From assembly GCA_964415675.1 (NCBI GenBank), contig CAYQBG010000016.1:1-64000 (forward strand): 64,000 bases of DNA, in the 5' to 3' direction. Positions 17,547 through 26,004 of the stretch are shown in pieces (positions within the stretch are counted from its first letter, which is position 1; each line of letters begins with the position of its first letter). Under the pieces are notes generated by a model, which had not been told where the DNA came from, ran no database searches, and saw only the letters and a program-made list of their open reading frames with translations. The translations under genes and the position numbers were made by a program. Source of the DNA: UBA5336 sp964415675. Its GTDB lineage: Bacteria; Pseudomonadota; Alphaproteobacteria; Caulobacterales; Hyphomonadaceae.

Positions 17547-18008
17547 TCAGCTTCCGCCGGCGGTGTCCAGCCAGCGTTGCACCATCTCCGGCTCGGCGAA
17601 GAAGAACGCCCACATGCGCCGGCCGGGGATGAATGTGAACAGGCCGGCGACGATCAGCGCGCCAAGGAATGTCCCGATCATTGCCCGCTTATGGGCATTG
17701 ACGCGCCTATTCCTGATCGCCACCAGGGCGCCGCCGATTCCGAAGAATGTGAGCGGAATGAAAAGATGGATCGGCGAATAACCCATCAGGGTCGGGAAGC
17801 CGCTGTCTTCTTCGAAAGTTCGGATAAAAATCGCCGCGAGCGCCGTTGACAACATCGCCGCGACATAGACCCAGCCGATCATCTTATGAGTGCGTGTGCC
17901 CTTGGGCAGGGCAAAAATCACGAGCCCCAGAAAAAAGGCCAGAACGGCCGTGGCCCAGTGGACCTGGATTTCAGGGGGCGACAGCCGCGTGAATACATCC
18001 CAGTTCAT
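17547..18008 (-). CDS. DUF2306 membrane protein
   Basis: A 153-residue protein with four predicted membrane helices. The first helix follows EIQVHWATAVLAFFLG, and the central motif MGYSPIHLFIPLTFFGIGGA and the AHKRAMIGTFLGALIVAGLF helix are typical of DUF2306. Conserved histidines at helix ends might bind a cofactor, but this is not established. It overlaps the upstream GNAT gene by 4 bp (ATGA), so the two are co-translated. Function is unknown. Confidence 0.75.
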   Translation of the reverse strand: MNWDVFTRLSPPEIQVHWATAVLAFFLGLVIFALPKGTRTHKMIGWVYVAAMLSTALAAIFIRTFEEDSGFPTLMGYSPIHLFIPLTFFGIGGALVAIRNRRVNAHKRAMIGTFLGALIVAGLFTFIPGRRMWAFFFAEPEMVQRWLDTAGGS

Positions 18009-18514
18009 CTGCCTTGTCCTTTTGCCGGTTCTCGCAGCTGTTTGACCATGAAACTGCGCCTGAGGACCAGCCCGGCGCGCCGAACCGGATCATCGCGCAC
18101 CAGTTCGAACCCGGCGCGGGCAAAGGCGCCATCGGCCATCAGGCTGGCAAATGTCCGCAACTGCGCCAGTCCCCGGCCGCGAGCTTCCGCCTCCAGAGCG
18201 GCCAGCAGGCGGGGAAACAGGCCAAGCCCCTGCCAGGACGCCAGGATATACGCAAAATCAACCTCGCCATCATCGGTCAGGGTCATGAAGCCGACCGGCC
18301 CGGCGTCCGTCGCTTCAGCCACCCAGATCGCCTGCCCCGCAATCCTCTCGCACCGTTTCTCGGTATCGACCGGATCGCCCAGCCAGGCGGCCCGTTCGGC
18401 AGGACTATAGGCCGGCGCGCCTTCGCGGATGGCTTGCGCCATCAGCGAGGCTAGCATGGGCGCGTCATCCGGCTCTCCGCGCCTGATCTGGACTTCCCCT
18501 CTCATGCGGGGCAT
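18005..18514 (-). CDS. GNAT-family N-acetyltransferase
   Basis: A 169-residue protein with the Gcn5-related acetyltransferase fold. The N-terminal IRRGEPDDAPMLASLMAQAI opening is typical, the central beta-strands read GPVGFMTL and EVDFAYILASWQG, and LGLFPRLLAALEAEARGRGL corresponds to motif A with a degenerate acetyl-CoA pyrophosphate loop. The last part, GAFARAGFELV, is motif B. Substrate is unknown. It is co-translated with the DUF2306 membrane protein. An alternative start at 18505 is possible, since neither start has a strong ribosome-binding site. Confidence 0.75.
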   Translation of the reverse strand: MPRMRGEVQIRRGEPDDAPMLASLMAQAIREGAPAYSPAERAAWLGDPVDTEKRCERIAGQAIWVAEATDAGPVGFMTLTDDGEVDFAYILASWQGLGLFPRLLAALEAEARGRGLAQLRTFASLMADGAFARAGFELVRDDPVRRAGLVLRRSFMVKQLREPAKGQGR

Positions 18515-18556
18515 CCAGAGCGGGAAACAGCCAAATCGTCAAGCAAGAGGCCGGAC

Positions 18557-19444
18557 ATGACCGAGACCGCCAACCGCCCCCGCCGCTCTGCGCTCTATAT
18601 GCCGGGCGCCAATCCCCGCGCCCTGGAAAAAGCGAAAGCCCTGCCTGCCGATGCGGTGATCCTGGATCTGGAAGATGCGGTGGCACCAGAAGCCAAGGCC
18701 GAAGCGCGCGAGACGGTGGCCGCAGCGGTGAAGGCGGGCGGCTATGGCCCGCGCGAGGTGATCATCCGGGTCAATAGCCTGGACACCGAATGGGGGCTCG
18801 ACGACATGGCCGCTGCAGTCGCGGCAGGCCCCGACGCAATCCTTGCGCCGAAAGTGATCGATGGCGGCGATGTCGAGCGGCTGTCGGATGCAATGACCCG
18901 CGCTGGCGCGGGCGACGAAATGAAACTCTGGGTCATGATCGAGATGCCGATGGCGCTGATCAATATCGACGATATTGCCTCGGCAGCCGGACGCACGCGG
19001 CTTTCCGCCTTTGTCATGGGGACCAATGATCTGGCCAAGGAGTTGCGCGCCCGCCCGACGCCGGACCGCGTGGCCTTCCAATGGGCGCTTGCCCAGTCTG
19101 CCAATGCGGCCCGCGCCTATGGGCTTGTGGCCATTGACGGGGTGTATAATGCGATTGGCGACGAAGCTGGCCTGAAAGCGGAATGCGAACAGGGCGCAAA
19201 TATGGGCTTTGATGGCAAGACGCTGATCCACCCTTCGCAGATCGAGACCTGCAACACGGTCTTCGCGCCCGATCCGGCCGATGTCGACCAGGCCCGCGCG
19301 GTGATCGAAGCCTTCGCGCAGCCGGAAAATGCCGGCAAGGGCGTGATCAAGGTCAATGGCAAGATGACGGAGCTTCTTCACCTTGAAGAGGCGCGCCGGC
19401 TTGTGGCCGTCCAGGACGCAATCGACACGATGGCCAGCGCATGA
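18557..19444 (+). CDS. CoA-ester lyase, HpcH/HpaI-CitE family
   Basis: A 295-residue enzyme of the citrate lyase beta/malyl-CoA lyase family. These TIM-barrel, Mg2+-dependent enzymes cleave or form (3S)-malyl-CoA, beta-methylmalyl-CoA or citramalyl-CoA. Evidence: the opening RSALYMPGANPRALEKA, the metal/substrate loop VILDLEDAVAPEAK, VIIRVNSLDTEWG, the acidic site IEMPMALINIDDI and FDGKTLIHPSQIE near the C-terminus. Length agrees with stand-alone CitE-like lyases. Exact substrate is not determined. Its stop overlaps the start of the next gene by 4 bp, an unusual pairing with a nucleotide-sugar enzyme. Confidence 0.88.
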   Translation: MTETANRPRRSALYMPGANPRALEKAKALPADAVILDLEDAVAPEAKAEARETVAAAVKAGGYGPREVIIRVNSLDTEWGLDDMAAAVAAGPDAILAPKVIDGGDVERLSDAMTRAGAGDEMKLWVMIEMPMALINIDDIASAAGRTRLSAFVMGTNDLAKELRARPTPDRVAFQWALAQSANAARAYGLVAIDGVYNAIGDEAGLKAECEQGANMGFDGKTLIHPSQIETCNTVFAPDPADVDQARAVIEAFAQPENAGKGVIKVNGKMTELLHLEEARRLVAVQDAIDTMASA

Positions 19445-20394
19445 TCGCCGGGCCGAGACGCGTCATCATTACGGGCGGGGCCGGTTTTGTCGGCTCGCAC
19501 CTGGCCGATGCGATCATTGCGCGCGGAGATGAGGTGCTCTGTGTGGACAATTTCTATACCGGCCAGAAACGCAATATCGCCCATCTGCATGCCAATCCCT
19601 ATTTCGAACTGATCCGGCATGACGTGACCTTCCCACTCTATGTCGAAGCCGATCAGATCTACCATCTGGCCTGCCCGGCCGCACCGATCCATTATCAGCG
19701 CGATCCGGTGCAGACGCTGAAGACCTCGGTCCATGGGTCCATCAACATGCTGGGGCTGGCCAAGCGGCTGGGTGTGCGCATCCTCCAGGCCTCCACTTCG
19801 GAAGTCTATGGCGACCCGGATGTTCACCCGCAGCCGGAGAGCTATTGGGGCAATGTCAATCCGATCGGTGTGCGCAGCTGTTATGATGAGGGCAAACGGG
19901 CGGCCGAAACGCTGTTCTTCGACTATCATCGCCAGCACGGCCTTGAGATCAAGGTCGCGCGCATCTTTAACACGTTCGGCCCGCGCATGCATGTCAATGA
20001 CGGGCGTGTGGTGTCGAATTTCATCATCCAGGCGCTGCAGGGCGACGATATCACCATCTATGGCGAGGGCGACCAGACGCGCAGCTTCTGCTATGTTGAT
20101 GACCTTGTCTCCGGCCTGATCGCGCTGATGGAAAGCCCCGAAGGCTTTACCGGCCCCGTCAATCTCGGCAATCCCCATGAAATGACTATCAGGGCCCTTG
20201 CGGAAACGATCATAAAGGCTGCAGGCTCACGGTCGAAACTGATCCACAAACCCCTTCCGGCAGACGACCCGAAACAGCGCCAGCCTGATATTGCCCTTGC
20301 GGAAGAGGCGCTTGGATGGGCACCTTCTGTCGGCTTCGAAGACGGGCTTGCCAAGACGATCGCGTATTTCGACGCGTTGCTGACCGACAGTTAA
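19441..20394 (+). CDS. UDP-glucuronate decarboxylase (UDP-xylose synthase)-like SDR
   Basis: A 317-residue extended short-chain dehydrogenase/reductase. The NAD-binding motif GGAGFVGSHL lies near residue 12, and the catalytic pair is in the YDEGKR motif (Tyr-x-x-x-Lys). The segments DNFYTGQKRNIAHL, YHLACPAAPIHYQ and RIFNTFGPRMHVNDGRVVSNFI are those of UDP-xylose synthase, which converts UDP-glucuronate to UDP-xylose for polysaccharide or LPS assembly. It starts within the stop of the CoA-ester lyase gene. No glycosyltransferases are nearby, so the destination of the sugar is unknown. It could alternatively be another epimerase/decarboxylase of this subfamily. Confidence 0.88.
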   Translation: MIAGPRRVIITGGAGFVGSHLADAIIARGDEVLCVDNFYTGQKRNIAHLHANPYFELIRHDVTFPLYVEADQIYHLACPAAPIHYQRDPVQTLKTSVHGSINMLGLAKRLGVRILQASTSEVYGDPDVHPQPESYWGNVNPIGVRSCYDEGKRAAETLFFDYHRQHGLEIKVARIFNTFGPRMHVNDGRVVSNFIIQALQGDDITIYGEGDQTRSFCYVDDLVSGLIALMESPEGFTGPVNLGNPHEMTIRALAETIIKAAGSRSKLIHKPLPADDPKQRQPDIALAEEALGWAPSVGFEDGLAKTIAYFDALLTDS

Positions 20395-20419
20395 AGGGCG
20401 AACGCAAGCTCCACGCGCT

Positions 20420-21598
20420 TCAGGCCTCCACTTCGAATGTCAGGCCCGCATTGGAGGCCAGCCGCGTTCGCAATCGCGCACCCATGGCAGCGGCCGGAGT
20501 GTAAATGCCTCCGGCGAGTTCGGGGCAGTCCTCGATCAGGCACAGGGCGGCCTCGGCAATGATCTTCGACGTCGAACCATAGCCCGGATCCTTGTCGCCG
20601 GTCACACCGACGGCAAGCGTTTCTCCGTCTGCGCAGGTGCCGTGAACGAGCAGATCATAGTGGCCGGCGTCACGTTCTTCCTTCGACGGGCCCTCACCGG
20701 GTTTGGGCGCATTCTCCCCGCCGATCTGCGTATTGGCGGCGATCGCCTCAGCCGCCGCCTTGCCCGCCTCGCCGGGACCGGCAAGGAACATTTCATCATA
20801 GACCAGGTCCTCACCCCATGGATGGCCCATCAGGGCGTTGGAGCGGTGAATATTCTTGGTGTTGATCACCGCCATCACGAAGGGCGCGACCCAGACGCCG
20901 AGCGCCTCATCCTCTTCGACCTGGTTGCCCGCCGGCTGTTCCGGGCCCTTGAAACCACCGGTAAGGGAGAAGGCATCGAGCAGGATGGGAAGGCACGAAG
21001 GGTCTTTCTGGACCGCCGCCATGGTTGCCGCCCCGCTTGCCGCCGTGCCGCCGGAAAAGGTTCCCTGCATGGCACGCATCCGGCCGCGCACCCTTGGACA
21101 AGGGGCGCCATGGCGCTCAATGGCCTTTTCCTGCAGGAACTGGACTCCGAGATCGAAGGGCACACTGTCAAAGCCGCATGAGAAGACAATGCGCGCGCCG
21201 TTCGCCTTCGCCGTGTCCTCATGGGCGTCTATCATCTCATGCATGAAAAGGACTTCGCCGCACAGATCGACATAGTCGGTGCCTGCCTCAGCACAGGCCG
21301 CAACCAAAGGTTCGCCATAATGGGTGTAGGGCCCCACAGTGGTCAGCACGCATTTTGCACGTTTAACCATCTTCCCGATCGAGTCCGGATCGCTGGCGTC
21401 GGCTGTGATCAGTGGCGTATTGTCTGGCGCGCCAATCTCGTCGCGCACAGCAGCCAGCTTTTGAGCATTTCGACCCGCCATGGCCCAGTTCACGCCAGTC
21501 CCCGGCCCGTATCGCTCGGCCATGTATTCGGCAACGAGGCGACCGGTGAAGCCGCTTGCGCCGTAGACCACTACATCAAATTCCGCATCCGATTTCAT
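20420..21598 (-). CDS. Saccharopine dehydrogenase family/trans-acting enoyl reductase-like protein
   Basis: A 392-residue protein with an N-terminal Rossmann motif (VVVYGASGFTGRLVAEYMA) and the saccharopine-dehydrogenase-like layout. TVGPYTHYGEPLVAACAEAGTDYVDLCGE is the conserved part of this group, which includes mycobacterial trans-acting enoyl reductase and eukaryotic SCCPDH. FSCGFDSVPFDLG follows. It is probably an NAD(P)-dependent oxidoreductase acting on lipid-like substrates, but the substrate is not known. The ATG at 21598 is preferred because AAAGGTG lies eight bases before it. It is divergent from the ABC1 kinase gene. Confidence 0.8.
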   Translation of the reverse strand: MKSDAEFDVVVYGASGFTGRLVAEYMAERYGPGTGVNWAMAGRNAQKLAAVRDEIGAPDNTPLITADASDPDSIGKMVKRAKCVLTTVGPYTHYGEPLVAACAEAGTDYVDLCGEVLFMHEMIDAHEDTAKANGARIVFSCGFDSVPFDLGVQFLQEKAIERHGAPCPRVRGRMRAMQGTFSGGTAASGAATMAAVQKDPSCLPILLDAFSLTGGFKGPEQPAGNQVEEDEALGVWVAPFVMAVINTKNIHRSNALMGHPWGEDLVYDEMFLAGPGEAGKAAAEAIAANTQIGGENAPKPGEGPSKEERDAGHYDLLVHGTCADGETLAVGVTGDKDPGYGSTSKIIAEAALCLIEDCPELAGGIYTPAAAMGARLRTRLASNAGLTFEVEA

Positions 21599-21746
21599 CG
21601 CCTGCACCTTTTTTAGATGATTCCGCCATTAGCAAGTGTGGACGCCTTGCCATCTCAGGACAAGCCGTCGACGATCCAAGCGCGGACGTGAAGCGGCCCT
21701 CTTCTGCCCTATATATCAAGGCGGCAACCAAGGAGCATTGCCCCAG

Positions 21747-23129
21747 ATGGCTGACATTCCGCCCACAGATCCTGAGCGCAACCGCCTGACAGGACGCCTG
21801 ACCCGCACTGCACGTGTGGGTGCCAACCTCTCCGGCGCAGGCCTCAGCTTCGCGGCCAACAGCCTGTTTGGCGGCGATGAGGGCGATGAGCGGATCGCAA
21901 AGGCACTGGCCCGCGCGCTTGGTCAGTCCAAGGGACCTTTGATGAAGGTCGCGCAGATGCTCTCGACCATACCTGACTTTCTGCCCCCGGAATATGCGCG
22001 CGAACTTGCACAGTTGCAGGCGCAGGCTCCGGCCATGGGATGGCCTTTTGTAAGGCGCCGGATGCGTGCCGAGCTCGGCACGGACTGGCAGGGCAGATTT
22101 GCTGAGTTTGGCAAGGAGGCCGCCCACGCCGCCTCGCTTGGCCAGGTGCACCGGGCGCGCCTGCATGACGGGCGAGAGGTCGCGGCAAAGTTGCAATATC
22201 CGGACATGTCGAGCGCGGTGGAGAGCGACCTGTCACAATTGCGCACCCTGCTCGGCCTGTTCAGGCGCGTGGATGGCAGCATTGATCCTAGCGATATTCT
22301 CGAGGAGATTGGTGATCGTCTGCGCGAAGAGCTCGACTATGATCGCGAAGCACGAGCCATGCGGCTTTATCGCCACATGCTGTCGAAATGGTCTTTTACG
22401 CAGGTGCCCGAGCCCGTCGCCGAATTGTCGACCAAACGGCTCCTGACCATGACCTGGCTCTGTGGCGACGGTCTGACAGCCTATGAAGACGCCTCACAGG
22501 AGACGCGCAACCAGATTGCCGCGAACCTGTTCTGGACCTGGTGGGGGCCGCTCAATTCTCACGCCGTCATTCATGGCGACCCCCATCTTGGCAATTATCA
22601 GGTCACCCAGGGCGGAGCCGGGCTCAATCTCCTTGATTTCGGGTGTATCCGGGTATTTCCGCCGCGCTTTGTCGGCGGCGTGGTCGATCTTTATCGCGCC
22701 TTGCGCGCCGAGGATTTCGATGCGGCCTATTCCGCCTATGAGAAGTGGGGGTTTTCCGGTCTCACCCGCGAGCTGGTCGAGATCCTGAATATCTGGGCGC
22801 GCTTCATCTACGGTCCGCTCCTTGAAGACCGCGTGCGCAGTGTGGCGGACGGCGTGCAGCCCGGTGAATATGGCCGCAAGGAAGCCTTTGAGGTTCGCAG
22901 ACTGCTCAAAGAGCGAGGCTCCGTGAAAATCCCGCGCGAATTTGTCTTCATGGACCGCGCGGCGATTGGCCTTGGCGCCGCCTATCTGCGGCTGGGTGCG
23001 GAGCTGAATTTTCACAAGCTCTTTGAGGAGAGCCTTGAGGGATTCGACGAAGCTGCGGTCGCAAGGCGTCAGCAGGCCGCGCTCGAGACAGCAGGGCTGG
23101 CCGCCCAGCGCCCGGATGCCGCACAATAA
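21747..23129 (+). CDS. ABC1/AarF/UbiB-family atypical kinase
   Basis: A 460-residue member of the ABC1 (UbiB/ADCK) family of atypical protein-kinase-like ATPases, linked to quinone biosynthesis and membrane lipid metabolism. Family motifs: the KxGQ-type GPLMKVAQMLS with Ala in place of Gly, HAASLGQVHRARL (the alanine-rich nucleotide loop), the catalytic HGDPHLGNY and the metal motif LDFGCIR. There is no C-terminal pair of membrane helices like that of E. coli UbiB, so it belongs with the soluble ADCK-like forms. The start at 21747 has AGGAG eleven bases upstream. Confidence 0.88.
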   Translation: MADIPPTDPERNRLTGRLTRTARVGANLSGAGLSFAANSLFGGDEGDERIAKALARALGQSKGPLMKVAQMLSTIPDFLPPEYARELAQLQAQAPAMGWPFVRRRMRAELGTDWQGRFAEFGKEAAHAASLGQVHRARLHDGREVAAKLQYPDMSSAVESDLSQLRTLLGLFRRVDGSIDPSDILEEIGDRLREELDYDREARAMRLYRHMLSKWSFTQVPEPVAELSTKRLLTMTWLCGDGLTAYEDASQETRNQIAANLFWTWWGPLNSHAVIHGDPHLGNYQVTQGGAGLNLLDFGCIRVFPPRFVGGVVDLYRALRAEDFDAAYSAYEKWGFSGLTRELVEILNIWARFIYGPLLEDRVRSVADGVQPGEYGRKEAFEVRRLLKERGSVKIPREFVFMDRAAIGLGAAYLRLGAELNFHKLFEESLEGFDEAAVARRQQAALETAGLAAQRPDAAQ

Positions 23130-23274
23130 CAAAGCACGAAGCCCGGTAAGCGCCCAAGAATTAGGCGCCGAACAGCCCAGTCAGCCCCGCAGCGAGCTTT
23201 GCGTTGCTGCGGCTGCACAATCACGACGAACCTCAATCCGATCTCAGCCAACAAAGAGGGAAGGATTGAGTGAT

Positions 23275-23964
23275 ATGCGAGTGAAACTGAAATCGGCCGG
23301 ACTGGCTCTTGTACTGGGTGTGGGCGCTGTCGGCGCAGCACAGGCCGAAGGTGAATGGTCAGGCAATGTGACGCTGACTTCGGATTATGTCTTCCGTGGT
23401 GTAACCCAGACCGACAATGCACCGATGGTGCAGGGCGGATTCGACTGGGCCAGCGACGATTTTTATGTCGGAACCTGGGCGTCGGGCGTCGATTTCGGTG
23501 ACGGCACCAGCACCGAAATCGACCTCTATGCCGGCTGGACCCCGAGCGCAGGACAATTCGATTTCGATATCGGTGCGATTTACTATCTTTATCCGGACGC
23601 GCCCGATGAGCCGGAACAGAATTTCGTCGAAGTGTATGCTGGCACAAGCACGACGCTCGGCGAACTGCTCGAAGTCGGCGCGTCAGTGGCTTATTCGCCT
23701 GAGTTCTACCTGGAATCCGGCGGTGCAGTTTACACCAATTTCTCAGCCGGAGTGCCTTTGGGGGAGAATTTCGGCGTCGATGCCTCGGTTGGCTTCCAGG
23801 AATTCCTTGACGATGATGATTGCCCGGACTGTTCATACGGCGACTATTCGATCGGCTTGACGACCGAATTCGAAGGCTTCGGACTCGACTTCAGGTATAT
23901 CGACACGTTCGACCTCGACGGGAATGAAGAGTCCTTCGTCATCTCGGTCTCGCGCTCGATGTGA
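23275..23964 (+). CDS. TorF-family putative porin (Gcw_chp)
   Basis: A 229-residue outer-membrane beta-barrel protein. A clear signal peptide ends at AQA (about residue 24). The mature protein begins EGEWSGNVTLTSDYVFRGVTQTD, the hallmark of the TIGR02001/Gcw_chp family, and continues in alternating amphipathic strands such as FDIGAIYYLYP. It ends in an aromatic/hydrophobic strand (SFVISVSRSM). An acidic DDDDCPDC loop is exposed. The ATG at 23275 follows an AGAGGGAAGG purine tract. It stands alone and is followed by strong hairpins, as expected for an abundant envelope protein. Confidence 0.87.
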   Translation: MRVKLKSAGLALVLGVGAVGAAQAEGEWSGNVTLTSDYVFRGVTQTDNAPMVQGGFDWASDDFYVGTWASGVDFGDGTSTEIDLYAGWTPSAGQFDFDIGAIYYLYPDAPDEPEQNFVEVYAGTSTTLGELLEVGASVAYSPEFYLESGGAVYTNFSAGVPLGENFGVDASVGFQEFLDDDDCPDCSYGDYSIGLTTEFEGFGLDFRYIDTFDLDGNEESFVISVSRSM

Positions 23965-23973
23965 TACCCATTT

Positions 23974-24002
23974 CCGCGCCAGGGGGGCGCGGGGCCTTTT
24001 TC
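23974..24002 (+). terminator. Rho-independent terminator of the TorF-type porin gene
   Basis: CCGCGCC at 23974-23980 pairs with GGCGCGG at 23986-23992 around a 5-nt AGGGG loop. A run of five Ts (23997-24001) follows after GGCC. It begins 9 bases after the porin stop codon. Confidence 0.8.
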
Positions 24003-24035
24003 AGCCAAGGGCCAAAACCTCCCTGCCCTCCCAAA

Positions 24036-24067
24036 GCCTGCTTCGGTACCCTCCTGCCGAAGCAGGC
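24036..24067. repeat. Perfect 11-bp inverted repeat
   Basis: GCCTGCTTCGG at 24036-24046 is exactly repeated in inverse at 24057-24067, with a 10-nt loop. It lies between two terminators in the porin to Kef-type antiporter spacer. No T-run follows, so it may be an RNA-stabilising or protein-binding structure rather than a terminator. Confidence 0.6.
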
Positions 24068-24079
24068 GACCTTTGATAG

Positions 24080-24116
24080 CCGCCGCAGTCCTGTATTGGC
24101 TGCGGCGGTCTTTTTA
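24080..24116 (+). terminator. Second Rho-independent terminator before the Kef-type gene
   Basis: CCGCCGCAG at 24080-24088 pairs perfectly with CTGCGGCGG at 24100-24108 across an 11-nt loop and is followed by TCTTTTTATT. Working as a rightward terminator, it would isolate the porin transcript from the downstream antiporter gene. Confidence 0.8.
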
Positions 24117-24169
24117 TTCCCACCACAACTACCAATATCAAAGTCGGAAAGGGGGCCAGATCAGCATTC

Positions 24170-25927
24170 ATGGCAGCAGAATTCTCTCCCACGGCCGTGC
24201 TCGTGCCAACGGTTACTCTACTCGGGTTCGGCGCCGCTGCTGCACTGGCTTCACGCGCGGTGAAGATCAGCCCGATCGTCGGCTATCTCCTGGCCGGTGT
24301 GCTGATCGGACCGCATGCGCTGAATCTTCTCGACGAGAGCAGCACAACTCACCTGCTGGCCGAACTCGGCATTGTCTTTCTACTTTTCGATATCGGCATG
24401 CATGTCTCCATGCGCGAGCTCAAGGAGAGCCGGCGTGACCTGACCATGCTGGCACCGGCCCACCTTGCCGTGACCGCGCTGGCCTTTACTCTTGCCCTGA
24501 CTGCCTTTGGCGCAACATGGCCGGTAGCTGTTGCGATTGGTGTGTCGCTGGGCCTGTCTTCAACCGCCGTGGTGGCCCGGCTTCTGAGCGAACGCGGTCT
24601 GCGATCCTCCCCGCTTGGACGTTCGGCGACACATATCCTTATCTTTCAGGACATTGTTGCGATCTTCCTGCTGATCTTTGCCAGCGCGCTTGGAGACGAG
24701 CCGGCCTCTGTTCCCATGACCATGGCGGTCGCCGCCGGTCAGGCACTTGGCGCATTCCTGGCCGCCATCCTCGCCGGACGCTATCTTGTCGGACCCGCCT
24801 TCCGACTGCTCACGGCCAGCCGCAACCAGGAAGTGTTCACAGCCGCCACACTGCTCCTCGTCCTCGGCGCAGCGCTCGCAACCCATATGATTGGCCTGTC
24901 GCTGACTCTTGGCGCCTTTCTTGCCGGCCTGGCTGTGTCGGGCACGCCTTTCCGCCACCAGGTGCAGACAGAAAGCGGCCCGTTCCGCGGCCTGTTGCTG
25001 TCTTTCTTCTTCATCAATGTCGGCCTGATGATCGAACTTCCTGCGCTTGTCGCGAACCTGCCTCTCGTCCTTGCGGGTGCATCGGGCATCCTTGCGATCA
25101 AGACGATGGCCGGACTGCTCGCCGCACGTTTCAGCCGCTGGACAGTGCCGGGGAGCGTGCAGCTGGCCTTCCTCCTCGCGCAGGGCTCGGAATTCACCCT
25201 CGTCGTCCTGTCCATTCTCGGCACCGTTTCAGCCGGTCGGGTCGCCAATGGCGCGCCACCACTGCTGGATCCGGTCCTTGAAACCGTGATCGTGGCAGCC
25301 GTTGCCGTTTCGCTTGCCGCAGCGCCTTTCTGGGCCGATGCGGGAACGAGGCTTTCAAGACAATTGGCGAAACGTCTTCGGGGAAGCCCGTCCACGCCAA
25401 CCAACCCGGGCATCGGCACCCGACCCGTCATCGTATTCGGCATGACCGAACCGGGCCGACTCGCTGTGGACGCCCTGCGCGACAATGCCATTCCCGTGAT
25501 TGCGCTCGACAATGACCCTCAGCGCTTCCTGAGCGCCACGGCAGACGGATATGATGTGGCCTTTGGTGATGCCGCCAATCTCCGGCTGATCGATGCCATC
25601 GGTGCCAATCATGCCCGCGCCGTTGTCATCGGTGTGCCGCGGTTCGAGGTCTCCAAGGCCATCACCCCGGTTATCAACCAGCAATTCCCGGACATGGAAC
25701 GCTTCGTCGCCGTCAACACGCTGGCCGACGTTCAGCGGTTTTCCAGCCTCGGCATGAAGGCCTATCTGTCCGCAAGCCGGCCCAGGGGGCTCGAAATGGC
25801 GACCGACATGCTTCGCACCCTCGGCGTCAGCGACAAGACGGTCGAAGAATGGGTGATGGACGAGTATGAGCGCTTCGCCGACAGCCGGTCCGGCAATTCC
25901 GATGACGACAATCTTGAAGCGGCCTGA
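24170..25927 (+). CDS. Kef-type (CPA2) K+/H+ antiporter with RCK domain
   Basis: A 585-residue CPA2-family antiporter. The first 380 residues form about 12-13 membrane helices and include GYLLAGVLIGPHAL, LLFDIGMHVSMRELK and the FQDIVAIFLLI helix that holds the ion-exchange aspartate. GSEFTLVVLSILG is a late helix. From about residue 420 there is an RCK_N/TrkA-N nucleotide-binding domain (RPVIVFGMTEPGRLAVDAL, with the acidic ALDNDPQRF end). This matches KefB/KefC-like systems that expel K+ and acidify the cytoplasm under electrophile or alkaline stress, but glutathione gating is not shown. No KefF/KefG ancillary gene is adjacent. Confidence 0.87.
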   Translation: MAAEFSPTAVLVPTVTLLGFGAAAALASRAVKISPIVGYLLAGVLIGPHALNLLDESSTTHLLAELGIVFLLFDIGMHVSMRELKESRRDLTMLAPAHLAVTALAFTLALTAFGATWPVAVAIGVSLGLSSTAVVARLLSERGLRSSPLGRSATHILIFQDIVAIFLLIFASALGDEPASVPMTMAVAAGQALGAFLAAILAGRYLVGPAFRLLTASRNQEVFTAATLLLVLGAALATHMIGLSLTLGAFLAGLAVSGTPFRHQVQTESGPFRGLLLSFFFINVGLMIELPALVANLPLVLAGASGILAIKTMAGLLAARFSRWTVPGSVQLAFLLAQGSEFTLVVLSILGTVSAGRVANGAPPLLDPVLETVIVAAVAVSLAAAPFWADAGTRLSRQLAKRLRGSPSTPTNPGIGTRPVIVFGMTEPGRLAVDALRDNAIPVIALDNDPQRFLSATADGYDVAFGDAANLRLIDAIGANHARAVVIGVPRFEVSKAITPVINQQFPDMERFVAVNTLADVQRFSSLGMKAYLSASRPRGLEMATDMLRTLGVSDKTVEEWVMDEYERFADSRSGNSDDDNLEAA

Positions 25928-26004
25928 CCTGACGGACCTCACAAGCACTGGCTGTGCAGGGCAATCTGGTCTATCGGGCAGGAATGACCATTGGGAGACA
26001 GAAA

